DNA of 64,000 nt from Pectobacterium brasiliense (lineage in GTDB: Bacteria; Pseudomonadota; Gammaproteobacteria; Enterobacterales; Enterobacteriaceae), in contig NZ_JACGFN010000001.1 in NCBI RefSeq assembly GCF_016950255.1, forward strand, positions 2,480,001 through 2,544,000. Direction: 5' to 3'. Each line of letters opens with the position of its first letter. Positions within the stretch are counted from its first letter, which is position 1. The position numbers and the translations under genes are program-made. This document shows, in pieces, positions 8,784 through 18,239 of the stretch. Under the pieces are notes generated by a model. The model was not told the origin of the DNA. It worked only from the letters and a program-made list of their open reading frames with translations, and did no database searches.

Positions 8784-9074
8784 ATTCAGTAGTTTAGATA
8801 TTAATATCATTGAGTTACTGATTGAATACCGTAAGAAAATTCCACCATTAGAAATACGAATCATGTAAACAAAAAAAATCAATAGAGATTTATCTTACTT
8901 TTCGGAAATTTATATTCCCAAGTTTTAATATTTCACTTAAATTTACATTAAGACAACAGAACAATCATGTGGCAATCATTTGCTTTACATTTAGTGCTAC
9001 ATGGCGTTTTTTCGTCTCCCAGCCACATCTATCAGGTTGTTATGTAATAACAATGATTACCGGGAGTACAGGTT
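8784..9074. other. AT-rich leader upstream of the giant repeat gene
   Basis: About 290 bases without a gene. The sequence is strongly AT-rich and probably carries the promoter of the giant gene. No operator could be identified with confidence. A GGGAG element near 9061-9065 lies about ten bases before the start codon. Confidence 0.4.
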
Positions 9075-12000
9075 ATGCAATGGCGCCATTTCTTCTCTTC
9101 GCGTAGCAAACGCGACCGTATCACTAGCAACACGGCGACAGCCTTGTCGACGCCGCTGGGATACGCCCTTGAAGCACGCATGATGTTTGATGGTGCCGTC
9201 GCCGCCACCGTGAATCAAGCCGATGCAGGGCAAAACACCAGCGAGGCCGCACAGGCCACAAACGCTGCCAGCAATGACTCCGCACATGCCAAGGATGATT
9301 CTCAGACCCACAACGATAATCAGACCGATAATGGGCAAGACGATCACGCGGTGACCCAAGATAACGGCACCAGCGATGTCGCCGTGGCAGGTGAAGGCTC
9401 GCGTAAAGAAGTGGTGTTTATCGATACCTCATTAACCGATTACCAAACGCTGGTCGACAACGTGCCTACCGGTATCGAGGTGGTATTGCTGGATGGCAGC
9501 AAAGATGGCCTAAGCCAACTGGCAGAGTGGGCAAAAAACCATAGCGGTTATGACGCGATCCATGTGCTAAGCCACGGCGGTGAGGGCGAACTGCAACTGG
9601 GTACATTAACGCTCGACAGCAAGACCGCCGACGCGCGCGCGGCCGATTTAACCACGCTGGGCTCGGCGCTGACAGAATCAGGAGATTTACTCCTTTACGG
9701 ATGTGAAGTCGCACAGAATTCAGGACAGAGCTTCGTTTCTCTGCTGGCACAAATCACCGGAGCCGATATCGCAGCGTCCAACGATACCACGGGTCAGGGC
9801 GGAGACTGGAATCTCGAAATACAGACCGGAATAATTGAAGCCGCAACCCTGCATGTAGACAACTACCAGCATAGCCTGCACGTCAACAATACTGAGGTGA
9901 CACTGTGGATCGACGGCATAGATTATAGCACCAACCCAGTAGGGTCAGGCAGCGAAGTATTCCTGGACTTAAGGGATGAAGCCAGTTCCGAATGGTACAT
10001 TGATATCGACCCAGCCACCTCGACCATCACCATGACCATACGTAACGGTCAAGGGCCGTTTGCGGGGCTTACGTCGTTCGATTTGGTGTTCAATAACCTC
10101 ACTAACGGCACATTACTCGCCATTACTTCGATCACCAAGGATAACAGCGCAACCACCAGTGCGGCGGATCTCTCAGCTAGCGTTATCGGCACCGACAAAA
10201 CCATCACCTTCCATATCGACACCGACAGTACAAAAGGCGATGGGGTTTTAGTGTGGCACTTCACGTCGACCAATCTTGGCGGTAGCAACGATACCGCCCC
10301 TAGTGTGACCGGCACGGGCAACAACCCGACCTATACGGAAAACGGGTCTGCCGTTGCCTTATTTAACGGCGTATCCGCCTTGACCAATGACAGCGGACAA
10401 ACCTTTACCGGCGCAACATTGACCATCACCAACGTGGCGGACAGCACGGAATACCTGAATATCAACGGTATCAAGGTGTCCCTCATCAATGGTAATAGTG
10501 TCGCACTTGGCAGCGGCTACGGTTCGGCTAACATCAGCCTCAGTGCTGGCACGGCGGTCGTCAGCTTAAGCGGCGCGACGCTGAGTGATGCCAACATGAG
10601 CTCACTGTTGTCCGGCATGACCTATGGCAACAGCAGCGAGAACCCCAGCACCACAGCGCGTACCGTCACATTAACCCAGCTTACAGATTCAGGTTCAAGT
10701 AACAACACCACCACACCCAATATTACCAGCTCAGTGAGTGTGGTTGCGGTGAATGATGCACCGACGGACCTGGCTCTCTCCAATACGACATTCGGTCAAT
10801 CCCTAGGCAGCAACGGTATTATCGGGACGCTATCGGCCACCGACGTTGACTCCACCACATTTACCTACAGTCTGGTGAGTGGCGTCGGCAGTACTGATAA
10901 TGCACTCTTTACCCTCAGCGGCAGCACGCTGAGAGCGGTTAATGCCGCCACCATGGCTGCCGGAACCTATTCCGTGCGTCTCCAGGTCTCCGACGGGCAA
11001 GCTACCTATGAGAAGGTCGTCACCTTAACGGTGGCCGACGATATCGCGCCTACGTTTGATATCGCTCCCGCGGTGTCGAATGCCACCAGCAGCGGGTTCG
11101 ACCTCAGCAGCAGCCTTAACGAAGCAGGCAGCATCTATTATGTGGTGCTGCCAGACGGTGCAACCGCGCCGAGCGCGACCCAAATCGTCAACGGACAGAA
11201 CGCCACGGGCAGTCTGGCATTCGCATCAGGCAGTACCATCGTCAACAGTGCACCCTACAGCCGCACCTTTACCCTGACTGGTCTGGCGGCGGCAACGGCG
11301 TACGATGTGTATATGGTCGCCAGAGACAGCGCCGGTAATGCCACCGTCAGCGTCGTCAAGCTTGATGTCACGACCGCCGCAAGCAGCACTGCACCGACCT
11401 TGTCCGCCACGGGCAGCAATCCGGTGTTTATCGGCGGAATGGCGGGAGCTGTCGATCTGTTCAGTGGAGTCAGTGCAGACACGCGGGACAGCGGGCAAAC
11501 CTTTAACTCACTGACCCTGACCGTGTCCAACGTTAGCGACAGCGGTGAATTTATCAGCGTGGCAGGCAACACCATCAGTCTGGCGAGCAATGGCAGCGGC
11601 ACGCTGACCGGCATCGGCAGTTATACGGTAACGCGCGTCGGCAACACCGTGACGCTACAACTGAGCGGGATGAGCGCCAGTAACACGCAATTTGCCGGTC
11701 TGGTGGATGGCTTACGCTACGGCAATAGCAACAGCAGCGTCACGGCGGCCACACGAGATGTGTCCTTAACCGCCGTCAGAGATAGCGGTACCAACAACAA
11801 CACCACATCGCTGAGCCTTACCTCGTCAGTGAATGTATTAGCCAGCAACAGCGCGCTGTATGTTACCTCTGGTGACGATACCGGCGACGATGCGTCTTTC
11901 GGCAATAGCTTACAAGACGATCTCAATGATGGCGGCGGGCTCAGTCTGCGCGAAGCGTTGCATTGGGCCAACCAGACCCCCGGTATCGACCGTATTGTGT

Positions 12001-15000
12001 TCCAGACCAACGTCACGTTGGCTGAAGGTCTGCTGGTCCCGACCAGTTCCATGTTGATCGACGGGCAAAGTTTTACCCTGAACGGTGGCGGTTATTCCGG
12101 CTTTCAAATCAACACCTCATCGATAACACTCGCTATTCAGAATCTGACGCTAACGAATTTCACCACCAGCACTAACCAGGTTACCGGTGGCGTATTGGGG
12201 ATCCATTACGGCGCGACGGACATCAATTTCAGGCTGTATAACGTCGATATCTCCGGCAATACTGACGACACCTGGGGTACCGGTATGATTGACCTGTTCA
12301 ATATTGCCCCAGGCAGGTACATCGTCGATTTGGATCGGGTCAATATTCATAATAACGTGCTGTTTGGCGGTTTAAATGAAGAGGGGGTTGTCCGACTGTT
12401 CGTAGCCGGTACTCAGCACACTGTCTCGCTGTCGGTCACTAATTCCGCCATCTACAACAACGGTAGTTTCAACCCAGCCAGCGGCAATATTGGCGTAGCG
12501 GGCATTTACGCAACGGCTAGCTTGAGCAACGCCACCAGTACACACATCAGCTTGATGAACACCACCATCACGGGTCAGGATGCGGGTCTGGTGTTCGGAT
12601 TCACGGGTGGCTCGACAAGCTGGGTCGCCAGCGTACGCAACTCGATTATTTCCGGTAACACTGTCGATGTCACCACCTTCCAGGGCGGTAGTTATACTCT
12701 GAACGGTAATAACAATCTGATCGGCGGTACCGTCGATCGGGTGGCAGCAGCAGACCCACGACTGGCGGCCAGTGCCACCAATGCGATTAATCAAGGCGAT
12801 CGCTTCTCTGTCACCGGTGACACAGATGCACGTGGTTTGGATCGTGTGCGGCAAGGGGCTGTCGATATCGGTGCTTACGAATCGCAGTTTGCCTCGGGTG
12901 TAAGTCCACAGGTGGATCTGAACGGTGCAAGCTCGGGCAATGACTATAGCGCCACCGTCTCCAGCGGCTTGAGCACGGGCGTGCCTATAACCGATATGCT
13001 GGCAACACTCTCGCAAACCGACGGCGACACACGCCTGTGGACACTGACGCTCTCGCTGGCGGGCAACGTCAATGGCAGCAGCGAATATTTGACGTTATCG
13101 CAACAGGCATTACTGGCCGCCCATGCCGCGGGCATCAACGTGTCAGGAGATGGTAGCCAAACGGTGACCCTCACCGGTGGGGCCACGCTGGACGCCTTCC
13201 AGACAGCGTTACGCGCCATCGTTTATGTTAATGTCGCCACCACGCCCACCGCAGGCAATCGCACCATTTCAGTTACCGCCAATGACGATGCCAGCAGCAG
13301 TGCGACCTCAACGTTGACGGTCGTTGTTGGCAATCCTCCCGTGGTTGCCGCCCCGATCCCTGCACAAAGCATCGCACAAGATGGTAGCCTGAGTTTTACC
13401 GTACCGGCAGGTACCTTCACGGATCCGGATGGCGATACGCTGACACTGAGCGCCACATTGGCCAACGGTTCACCGCTGCCAAGCTGGCTCACCTTTAATC
13501 CGGTCACCGGCACCTTCACTGGCACGCCGGGCAATGCGGATGTCGGCAGCCTGAGCATCAAAGTTACAGCCACCGATACCACCAATGCCTCGGTCAGCAC
13601 CACCTTTAGCCTGACCGTCACCAACGTTAACGATGCGCCAATCGTCGCAACGCCAATACCGGCACAGAGCGTGGCACAGGATGACAGTCTGAGCTTCACC
13701 GTACCCGCAGGCACCTTCACGGATCCGGATGGCGATACTCTCTCTCTGAGCGCTACGCTGGCCAACGGTTCAGCGCTGCCAAGCTGGCTCACCTTTAATT
13801 CGGCCACCGGCACCTTCTCCGGCACGCCGGGTAATGCGGATGTCGGCACCCTAAGCATTAAGGTCATCGCCAACGATGGCAATGCCTCCGTCAGCACTAC
13901 CTTTAGTCTGACTATCACCAATGTTAACGATGCACCGATGGTCTCAGCCACTATTCCGGCGCAAAGTGTGGCGCAGGACGGTAGCCTGAACTTCACCGTT
14001 CCGGCAGGCACCTTTACCGATCCGGATGGCGATACGCTGACGCTCAGCGCCACATTGGCCAACGGTTCACCGCTGCCGAGCTGGCTCACATTTAATCCGG
14101 CCACCGGCACCTTTACGGGCACACCGGGCAATAGTGATGTCGGCACCTTGAGCATCAAAGTCACCGCCAACGATGGTAGTGCCTCGGTCAGCACCACCTT
14201 TAGCCTGACCGTCACCAACGTCAACGATGCGCCAATCGTCGCAACGCCAATACCGGCACAGAGCGTGGCACAGGATGGCAGCCTGAACTTCGCCATCCCC
14301 GTCGGCACCTTCACGGACCCGGATGGCGATACTCTCTCTCTGAGCGCCACGCTGGCCGACGGCTCGCCGCTGCCGGGTTGGCTAACCTTTAACGCTGCCA
14401 CCGGCACCTTCTCCGGCACGCCGGGCAACGCGGATGTCGGCAGCCTGAGCATTAAAGTGACTGCCACCGATACCGCCAGTGCCGCAGTCAGCACTACCTT
14501 TAGCCTAACCGTCACCAACGTCAACGATGCACCGGTGGTCGGCACGCCGATCCCACCACAAAGCGTGGCGCAGGACGGCGGCTTCAACTTTACCGTCCCT
14601 TCGGGCACCTTCAGCGATCCCGATGGCGATACCCTGACGCTGAGCGCTACGCTGGCCAACGGCTTGCCGCTACCGAGCTGGATCAGCTTTAATCCGGCCA
14701 CCGGTACCTTCTCCGGCACGCCGGGCAACACCGATGTTGGTAGCCTGTCTATCCGCGTCACCGCTACCGACGGCAGCAACGCCTCGGTACATACTGATTT
14801 CAGCCTGACCATCACCAACGTCAACGACGCTCCGGTGGTCGCCACGCCGATACCGGCACAGAGCGTGGCACAGGACGGCAGCCTGAACTTCACCGTACCG
14901 CCAGGCACTTTCACGGACCCGGATGGCGATACCCTAACCTTGAGCGCCACCCTCGCCGACGGCTCACCGTTGCCGAGTTGGATCACCTTTAATCCAGCCA

Positions 15001-18000
15001 CCGGTACCTTCTCCGGCACGCCCGGTAACGCAGATGTCGGTAGCCTGTCTATTCGCGTCACCGCCACCGATAGCAGCAACGCCTCAGTGCATACTGATTT
15101 CAGCCTGACCATCACCAACGTCAACGATGTGCCCGTGGTCGCCACGCCGATCCCACCACAGAGTGTGGTACAGGATGGCAGCCTGAGTTTCACCGTACCG
15201 TCAGGCACCTTCACGGACCCGGATGGTGATACGCTGACGCTCAGCGCCACCCTCGCCGACGGCTCACCGCTGCCGGGCTGGATCACCTTTAATCCGGCCA
15301 CTGGCACTTTCTCCGGTACACCGGGGAATAGTGATATCGGCAATCTGAGTATTAAGGTCACCGCCAACGATGGCGATGCCTCGATCAGTACCACTTTCAG
15401 CCTGACAGTCACGCCATCGAACCAGGCTCCCGTAGTATCCACGCCAATCCCGCCGCAAAGCGTGGCGCAGGACGGCGGCTTCAACTTTACCGTCCCTTCG
15501 GGCACCTTCAGCGATCCGGATGGCGATACGCTGACCCTCAGCGCCACCCTCGCCGACGGATCGCCGCTGCCGAGCTGGATCACCTTTAATCCGGCCACCG
15601 GCACGTTCTCCGGTACGCCGGGTAATAGCGATGTCGGCACGCTGGTGATCCGGGTAACGGCCACCGACGGCAGCAATACCTCAATTAGCACCAGCTTTGG
15701 CCTGACGGTGACCAATGTTAACGATGCGCCAGTGGTTGGCTCCCCAATTCCGCCGCAAAGTGTGGCGCAGGATGGCGGCTTCAACTTTACCGTGCCTGCG
15801 GGCACCTTCAGCGATCCCGATGGTGATACCCTGACGCTCAGCGCTACCCTCGCCGACGGCTCGCCGCTGCCAGGCTGGATAACCTTTAATCCGGCCACCG
15901 GCACGTTCTCCGGTACGCCGGGTAATAGCGATGTCGGCACGCTGGTGATCCGGGTAACGGCCACCGACGGCAGTAATACCTCCGTCAGCACCAGCTTTGG
16001 CCTGACGGTGACCAACGTTAACGATGCGCCCGTGGTTGGCACCCCGCTCCCGGCACAAAGTGTGGCGCAGGATGGCGGCTTCAACTTTACCGTGCCTGCG
16101 GGCACGTTTATCGATCCCGATGGCGATACACTGACGCTCAGCGCCACCCTCGCCGACGGGTCGCCGCTGCCGAGCTGGATCACCTTTAATCCGGCCACCG
16201 GCACGTTCTCCGGTACGCCAGGTAATAGCGATGTCGGCACGCTGGTGATCCGGGTAACGGCCACCGACGGCAGCAATACCTCCGTCAGCACCAGCTTTGG
16301 CCTGACGGTGACCAACGTTAACGATGCGCCAGTGGTTGGCTCCCCAATTCCGCCGCAAAGTGTGGCGCAGGATGGCGGCTTCAACTTTACCGTGCCTGCG
16401 GGCACCTTCAGCGATCCCGATGGTGATACCCTGACGCTCAGCGCCACCCTCGCCGACGGCTCGCCGCTGCCAGGCTGGATCACCTTTAATCCGGCCACCG
16501 GCACGTTCTCCGGTACGCCGGGTAATAGCGATGTCGGCACGCTGGTGATCCGAGTAACGGCCACCGACGGCAGCAATACCTCCGTCAGCACCAGCTTTGG
16601 CCTGACGGTGACCAACGTTAATGATGCGCCCGTGGTTGGCCCCCCGATCCCGGCACAAAGTGTGGCGCAGGATGGCGGCTTCAACTTTACCGTGCCTGCG
16701 GGCACGTTTATCGATCCCGATGGCGATACGCTGACGCTCAGCGCCACCCTCGCCAACGGGTCGCCGCTGCCGAGCTGGATCACCTTTAATCCGGCCACCG
16801 GCACGTTCTCCGGTACACCGGGCAATGGCGATATCGGCACGCTGGTGATCCGAGTAACGGCCACCGACGGCAGCAATACCTCTGTCAGCACCAGCTTTGG
16901 CCTGACGGTGACCAACGTTAATGATGCGCCAGTGGTTGGCTCCCCAATTCCGCCGCAAAGCGTGGCGCAGGATGGCGGCTTCAACTTTACCGTGCCTGCG
17001 GGCACCTTCAGCGATCCCGATGGTGATACCCTGACGCTCAGCGCCACCCTCGCCGACGGCTCGCCGCTGCCAGGCTGGATCACCTTTAATCCGGCCACCG
17101 GCACGTTCTCCGGTACACCGGGCAATGGCGATGTCGGCACGCTGGTGATCAGGGTAACGGCCACCGACGGCAGCAATACCTCAATTAGCACCAGCTTTGG
17201 CCTGACGGTGACCAATGTTAACGATGCGCCAGTGGTTGGCTCCCCAATTCCGCCGCAAAGTGTGGTGCAGGATGGCGGCTTCAACTTTACCGTGCCTGCA
17301 GGCACGTTTATCGATCCCGATGGCGATACCCTGACGCTCAGCGCCAGCCTCGCTGACGGCTCGCCGCTGCCAAGCTGGCTGCGCTTCGATCCTGCTATCG
17401 GCACCTTCTCCGGCACACCTGGCAATAGTGATGTGGGCAATCTGGTGATTAGAATCACCGCCACCGACGGCAGTAATACCTCAATTAGCACCAGCTTTGG
17501 CTTGACGGTGACACGCAGCATTGTGGGCGGCGATCCCCAATTTAAAGCCAACGACGGTCTTGGCCGGACACCATCATTCAGCGATACGCGCCAGCTGTCC
17601 ACACAGGATGTCGCGGCAGCAGAGCCGACGTTAGGTGGTCTGATTACCAATCCGTCACTCGGCAGTCTTACCGTGGGTAACGACAGTGCCCCGAGATCGG
17701 TAATGTCTGCCATCTTCGCCACCGGACGCCAGAACACTGAGGGAAGTACCCTCCCAACTAGCCAGGTAGCGGGCACTTTCGGACGTGGCGTAACCAGCGG
17801 CATTGGCGTTAATTTCGACAGCACGTTGGGATCCTTCCCCAGCTTTAGCAAAGATCCCGCTTTAGGCGGAACCTCATCGCTGGCCAGTGCGTTCTCGGGG
17901 ATCTACCTGCCTTCACTGACGCCAATGGAGGTCTTCTCCGGTGGCAGTTGGAAAGACATTCCGCTCGATAGGGTGAATAGCGCAATGAATAGCACAGATG

Positions 18001-18131
18001 ACAACACTGGGCGCTCTGTGGCCTTTACGCCCTCGCTCCATCGGCAATTACAACAGATAGGTGACTCGGAACTGCAACGTCTGGCCGCTATTGAGCAAGC
18101 GTTGCAGGAAAGTGGTCAGCAGCAAGGATAA
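9075..18131 (+). CDS. Giant repeat surface protein with N-terminal DUF4347 (caspase-like) domain
   Basis: 3018 residues. Order: a basic N-terminus lacking a classic signal peptide, with ALEARMMFDGA at about 32-42 resembling the LEPRxLFDGA motif of very large secreted proteins; a DUF4347 domain at ~110-265 with a His-Gly/Cys pair (LSHGG, His167; YGCEV, Cys210); two copies of an Ig-like module containing DSGQTF (~415-560 and ~770-920); a CSLREA-type beta-helix (SLREALHWANQTPG near 955, DIGAYE near 1268); a linker domain; and 14 tandem cadherin/He-PIG-like repeats of ~99 residues (~1423-2814), each carrying a DPDGD motif. A non-repetitive C-terminus of ~200 residues ends the protein. No RTX nonapeptides are seen. 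This is very likely a surface adhesin or fibre. The N-terminal domain may act in self-processing. It sits between an M50-adaptor operon and a TolC-like gene that could export it. Confidence 0.85.
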   Translation: MQWRHFFSSRSKRDRITSNTATALSTPLGYALEARMMFDGAVAATVNQADAGQNTSEAAQATNAASNDSAHAKDDSQTHNDNQTDNGQDDHAVTQDNGTSDVAVAGEGSRKEVVFIDTSLTDYQTLVDNVPTGIEVVLLDGSKDGLSQLAEWAKNHSGYDAIHVLSHGGEGELQLGTLTLDSKTADARAADLTTLGSALTESGDLLLYGCEVAQNSGQSFVSLLAQITGADIAASNDTTGQGGDWNLEIQTGIIEAATLHVDNYQHSLHVNNTEVTLWIDGIDYSTNPVGSGSEVFLDLRDEASSEWYIDIDPATSTITMTIRNGQGPFAGLTSFDLVFNNLTNGTLLAITSITKDNSATTSAADLSASVIGTDKTITFHIDTDSTKGDGVLVWHFTSTNLGGSNDTAPSVTGTGNNPTYTENGSAVALFNGVSALTNDSGQTFTGATLTITNVADSTEYLNINGIKVSLINGNSVALGSGYGSANISLSAGTAVVSLSGATLSDANMSSLLSGMTYGNSSENPSTTARTVTLTQLTDSGSSNNTTTPNITSSVSVVAVNDAPTDLALSNTTFGQSLGSNGIIGTLSATDVDSTTFTYSLVSGVGSTDNALFTLSGSTLRAVNAATMAAGTYSVRLQVSDGQATYEKVVTLTVADDIAPTFDIAPAVSNATSSGFDLSSSLNEAGSIYYVVLPDGATAPSATQIVNGQNATGSLAFASGSTIVNSAPYSRTFTLTGLAAATAYDVYMVARDSAGNATVSVVKLDVTTAASSTAPTLSATGSNPVFIGGMAGAVDLFSGVSADTRDSGQTFNSLTLTVSNVSDSGEFISVAGNTISLASNGSGTLTGIGSYTVTRVGNTVTLQLSGMSASNTQFAGLVDGLRYGNSNSSVTAATRDVSLTAVRDSGTNNNTTSLSLTSSVNVLASNSALYVTSGDDTGDDASFGNSLQDDLNDGGGLSLREALHWANQTPGIDRIVFQTNVTLAEGLLVPTSSMLIDGQSFTLNGGGYSGFQINTSSITLAIQNLTLTNFTTSTNQVTGGVLGIHYGATDINFRLYNVDISGNTDDTWGTGMIDLFNIAPGRYIVDLDRVNIHNNVLFGGLNEEGVVRLFVAGTQHTVSLSVTNSAIYNNGSFNPASGNIGVAGIYATASLSNATSTHISLMNTTITGQDAGLVFGFTGGSTSWVASVRNSIISGNTVDVTTFQGGSYTLNGNNNLIGGTVDRVAAADPRLAASATNAINQGDRFSVTGDTDARGLDRVRQGAVDIGAYESQFASGVSPQVDLNGASSGNDYSATVSSGLSTGVPITDMLATLSQTDGDTRLWTLTLSLAGNVNGSSEYLTLSQQALLAAHAAGINVSGDGSQTVTLTGGATLDAFQTALRAIVYVNVATTPTAGNRTISVTANDDASSSATSTLTVVVGNPPVVAAPIPAQSIAQDGSLSFTVPAGTFTDPDGDTLTLSATLANGSPLPSWLTFNPVTGTFTGTPGNADVGSLSIKVTATDTTNASVSTTFSLTVTNVNDAPIVATPIPAQSVAQDDSLSFTVPAGTFTDPDGDTLSLSATLANGSALPSWLTFNSATGTFSGTPGNADVGTLSIKVIANDGNASVSTTFSLTITNVNDAPMVSATIPAQSVAQDGSLNFTVPAGTFTDPDGDTLTLSATLANGSPLPSWLTFNPATGTFTGTPGNSDVGTLSIKVTANDGSASVSTTFSLTVTNVNDAPIVATPIPAQSVAQDGSLNFAIPVGTFTDPDGDTLSLSATLADGSPLPGWLTFNAATGTFSGTPGNADVGSLSIKVTATDTASAAVSTTFSLTVTNVNDAPVVGTPIPPQSVAQDGGFNFTVPSGTFSDPDGDTLTLSATLANGLPLPSWISFNPATGTFSGTPGNTDVGSLSIRVTATDGSNASVHTDFSLTITNVNDAPVVATPIPAQSVAQDGSLNFTVPPGTFTDPDGDTLTLSATLADGSPLPSWITFNPATGTFSGTPGNADVGSLSIRVTATDSSNASVHTDFSLTITNVNDVPVVATPIPPQSVVQDGSLSFTVPSGTFTDPDGDTLTLSATLADGSPLPGWITFNPATGTFSGTPGNSDIGNLSIKVTANDGDASISTTFSLTVTPSNQAPVVSTPIPPQSVAQDGGFNFTVPSGTFSDPDGDTLTLSATLADGSPLPSWITFNPATGTFSGTPGNSDVGTLVIRVTATDGSNTSISTSFGLTVTNVNDAPVVGSPIPPQSVAQDGGFNFTVPAGTFSDPDGDTLTLSATLADGSPLPGWITFNPATGTFSGTPGNSDVGTLVIRVTATDGSNTSVSTSFGLTVTNVNDAPVVGTPLPAQSVAQDGGFNFTVPAGTFIDPDGDTLTLSATLADGSPLPSWITFNPATGTFSGTPGNSDVGTLVIRVTATDGSNTSVSTSFGLTVTNVNDAPVVGSPIPPQSVAQDGGFNFTVPAGTFSDPDGDTLTLSATLADGSPLPGWITFNPATGTFSGTPGNSDVGTLVIRVTATDGSNTSVSTSFGLTVTNVNDAPVVGPPIPAQSVAQDGGFNFTVPAGTFIDPDGDTLTLSATLANGSPLPSWITFNPATGTFSGTPGNGDIGTLVIRVTATDGSNTSVSTSFGLTVTNVNDAPVVGSPIPPQSVAQDGGFNFTVPAGTFSDPDGDTLTLSATLADGSPLPGWITFNPATGTFSGTPGNGDVGTLVIRVTATDGSNTSISTSFGLTVTNVNDAPVVGSPIPPQSVVQDGGFNFTVPAGTFIDPDGDTLTLSASLADGSPLPSWLRFDPAIGTFSGTPGNSDVGNLVIRITATDGSNTSISTSFGLTVTRSIVGGDPQFKANDGLGRTPSFSDTRQLSTQDVAAAEPTLGGLITNPSLGSLTVGNDSAPRSVMSAIFATGRQNTEGSTLPTSQVAGTFGRGVTSGIGVNFDSTLGSFPSFSKDPALGGTSSLASAFSGIYLPSLTPMEVFSGGSWKDIPLDRVNSAMNSTDDNTGRSVAFTPSLHRQLQQIGDSELQRLAAIEQALQESGQQQG
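13341..17518 (+). repeat. Fourteen tandem ~300-bp coding repeats
   Basis: Each unit encodes roughly PIPxQSVAQDG, TFxDPDGDTLTLSATL, LPxWxTFNPATGTFSGTPG, then a TDGSN segment and VTNVNDAP. Early units (1-7) are diverged. From about 15420 the period is exactly 300 bp, and units 9-14 are nearly identical, alternating between two subtypes. The low divergence points to recent unequal recombination, so copy number probably varies between strains. Confidence 0.9.
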
Positions 18132-18239
18132 CCCTGCACAACAGTGCAGCAACTGGCGATACGCAAGACGATCGCAAGAACAATTAGAACCATCACAAAA
18201 ATAACAGTGGTAATGATGATAATGACGAGGAGCGGAATC

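Noticed and set aside
15681..16958. 425-residue second antisense frame in the same array
   Set aside because: The same repeat artefact in another frame.
13341..17518. Possible CRISPR-like or other non-coding repeat array
   Set aside because: The units are about 300 bp, in frame and coding for a cadherin-like module, with no short repeats and spacers.
13223..17851. 1542-residue open frame on the minus strand, antisense to the giant gene
   Set aside because: It is a shadow of the tandem repeat array: the same codon pattern is read in reverse, so one open unit gives fourteen. It has no start context and no plausible fold.
9075..18131. RTX toxin or adhesin with calcium nonapeptides
   Set aside because: The DPDGD motifs belong to Ig/cadherin-like repeats; no GGxGxDxxx nonapeptides and no typical RTX C-terminus are present.
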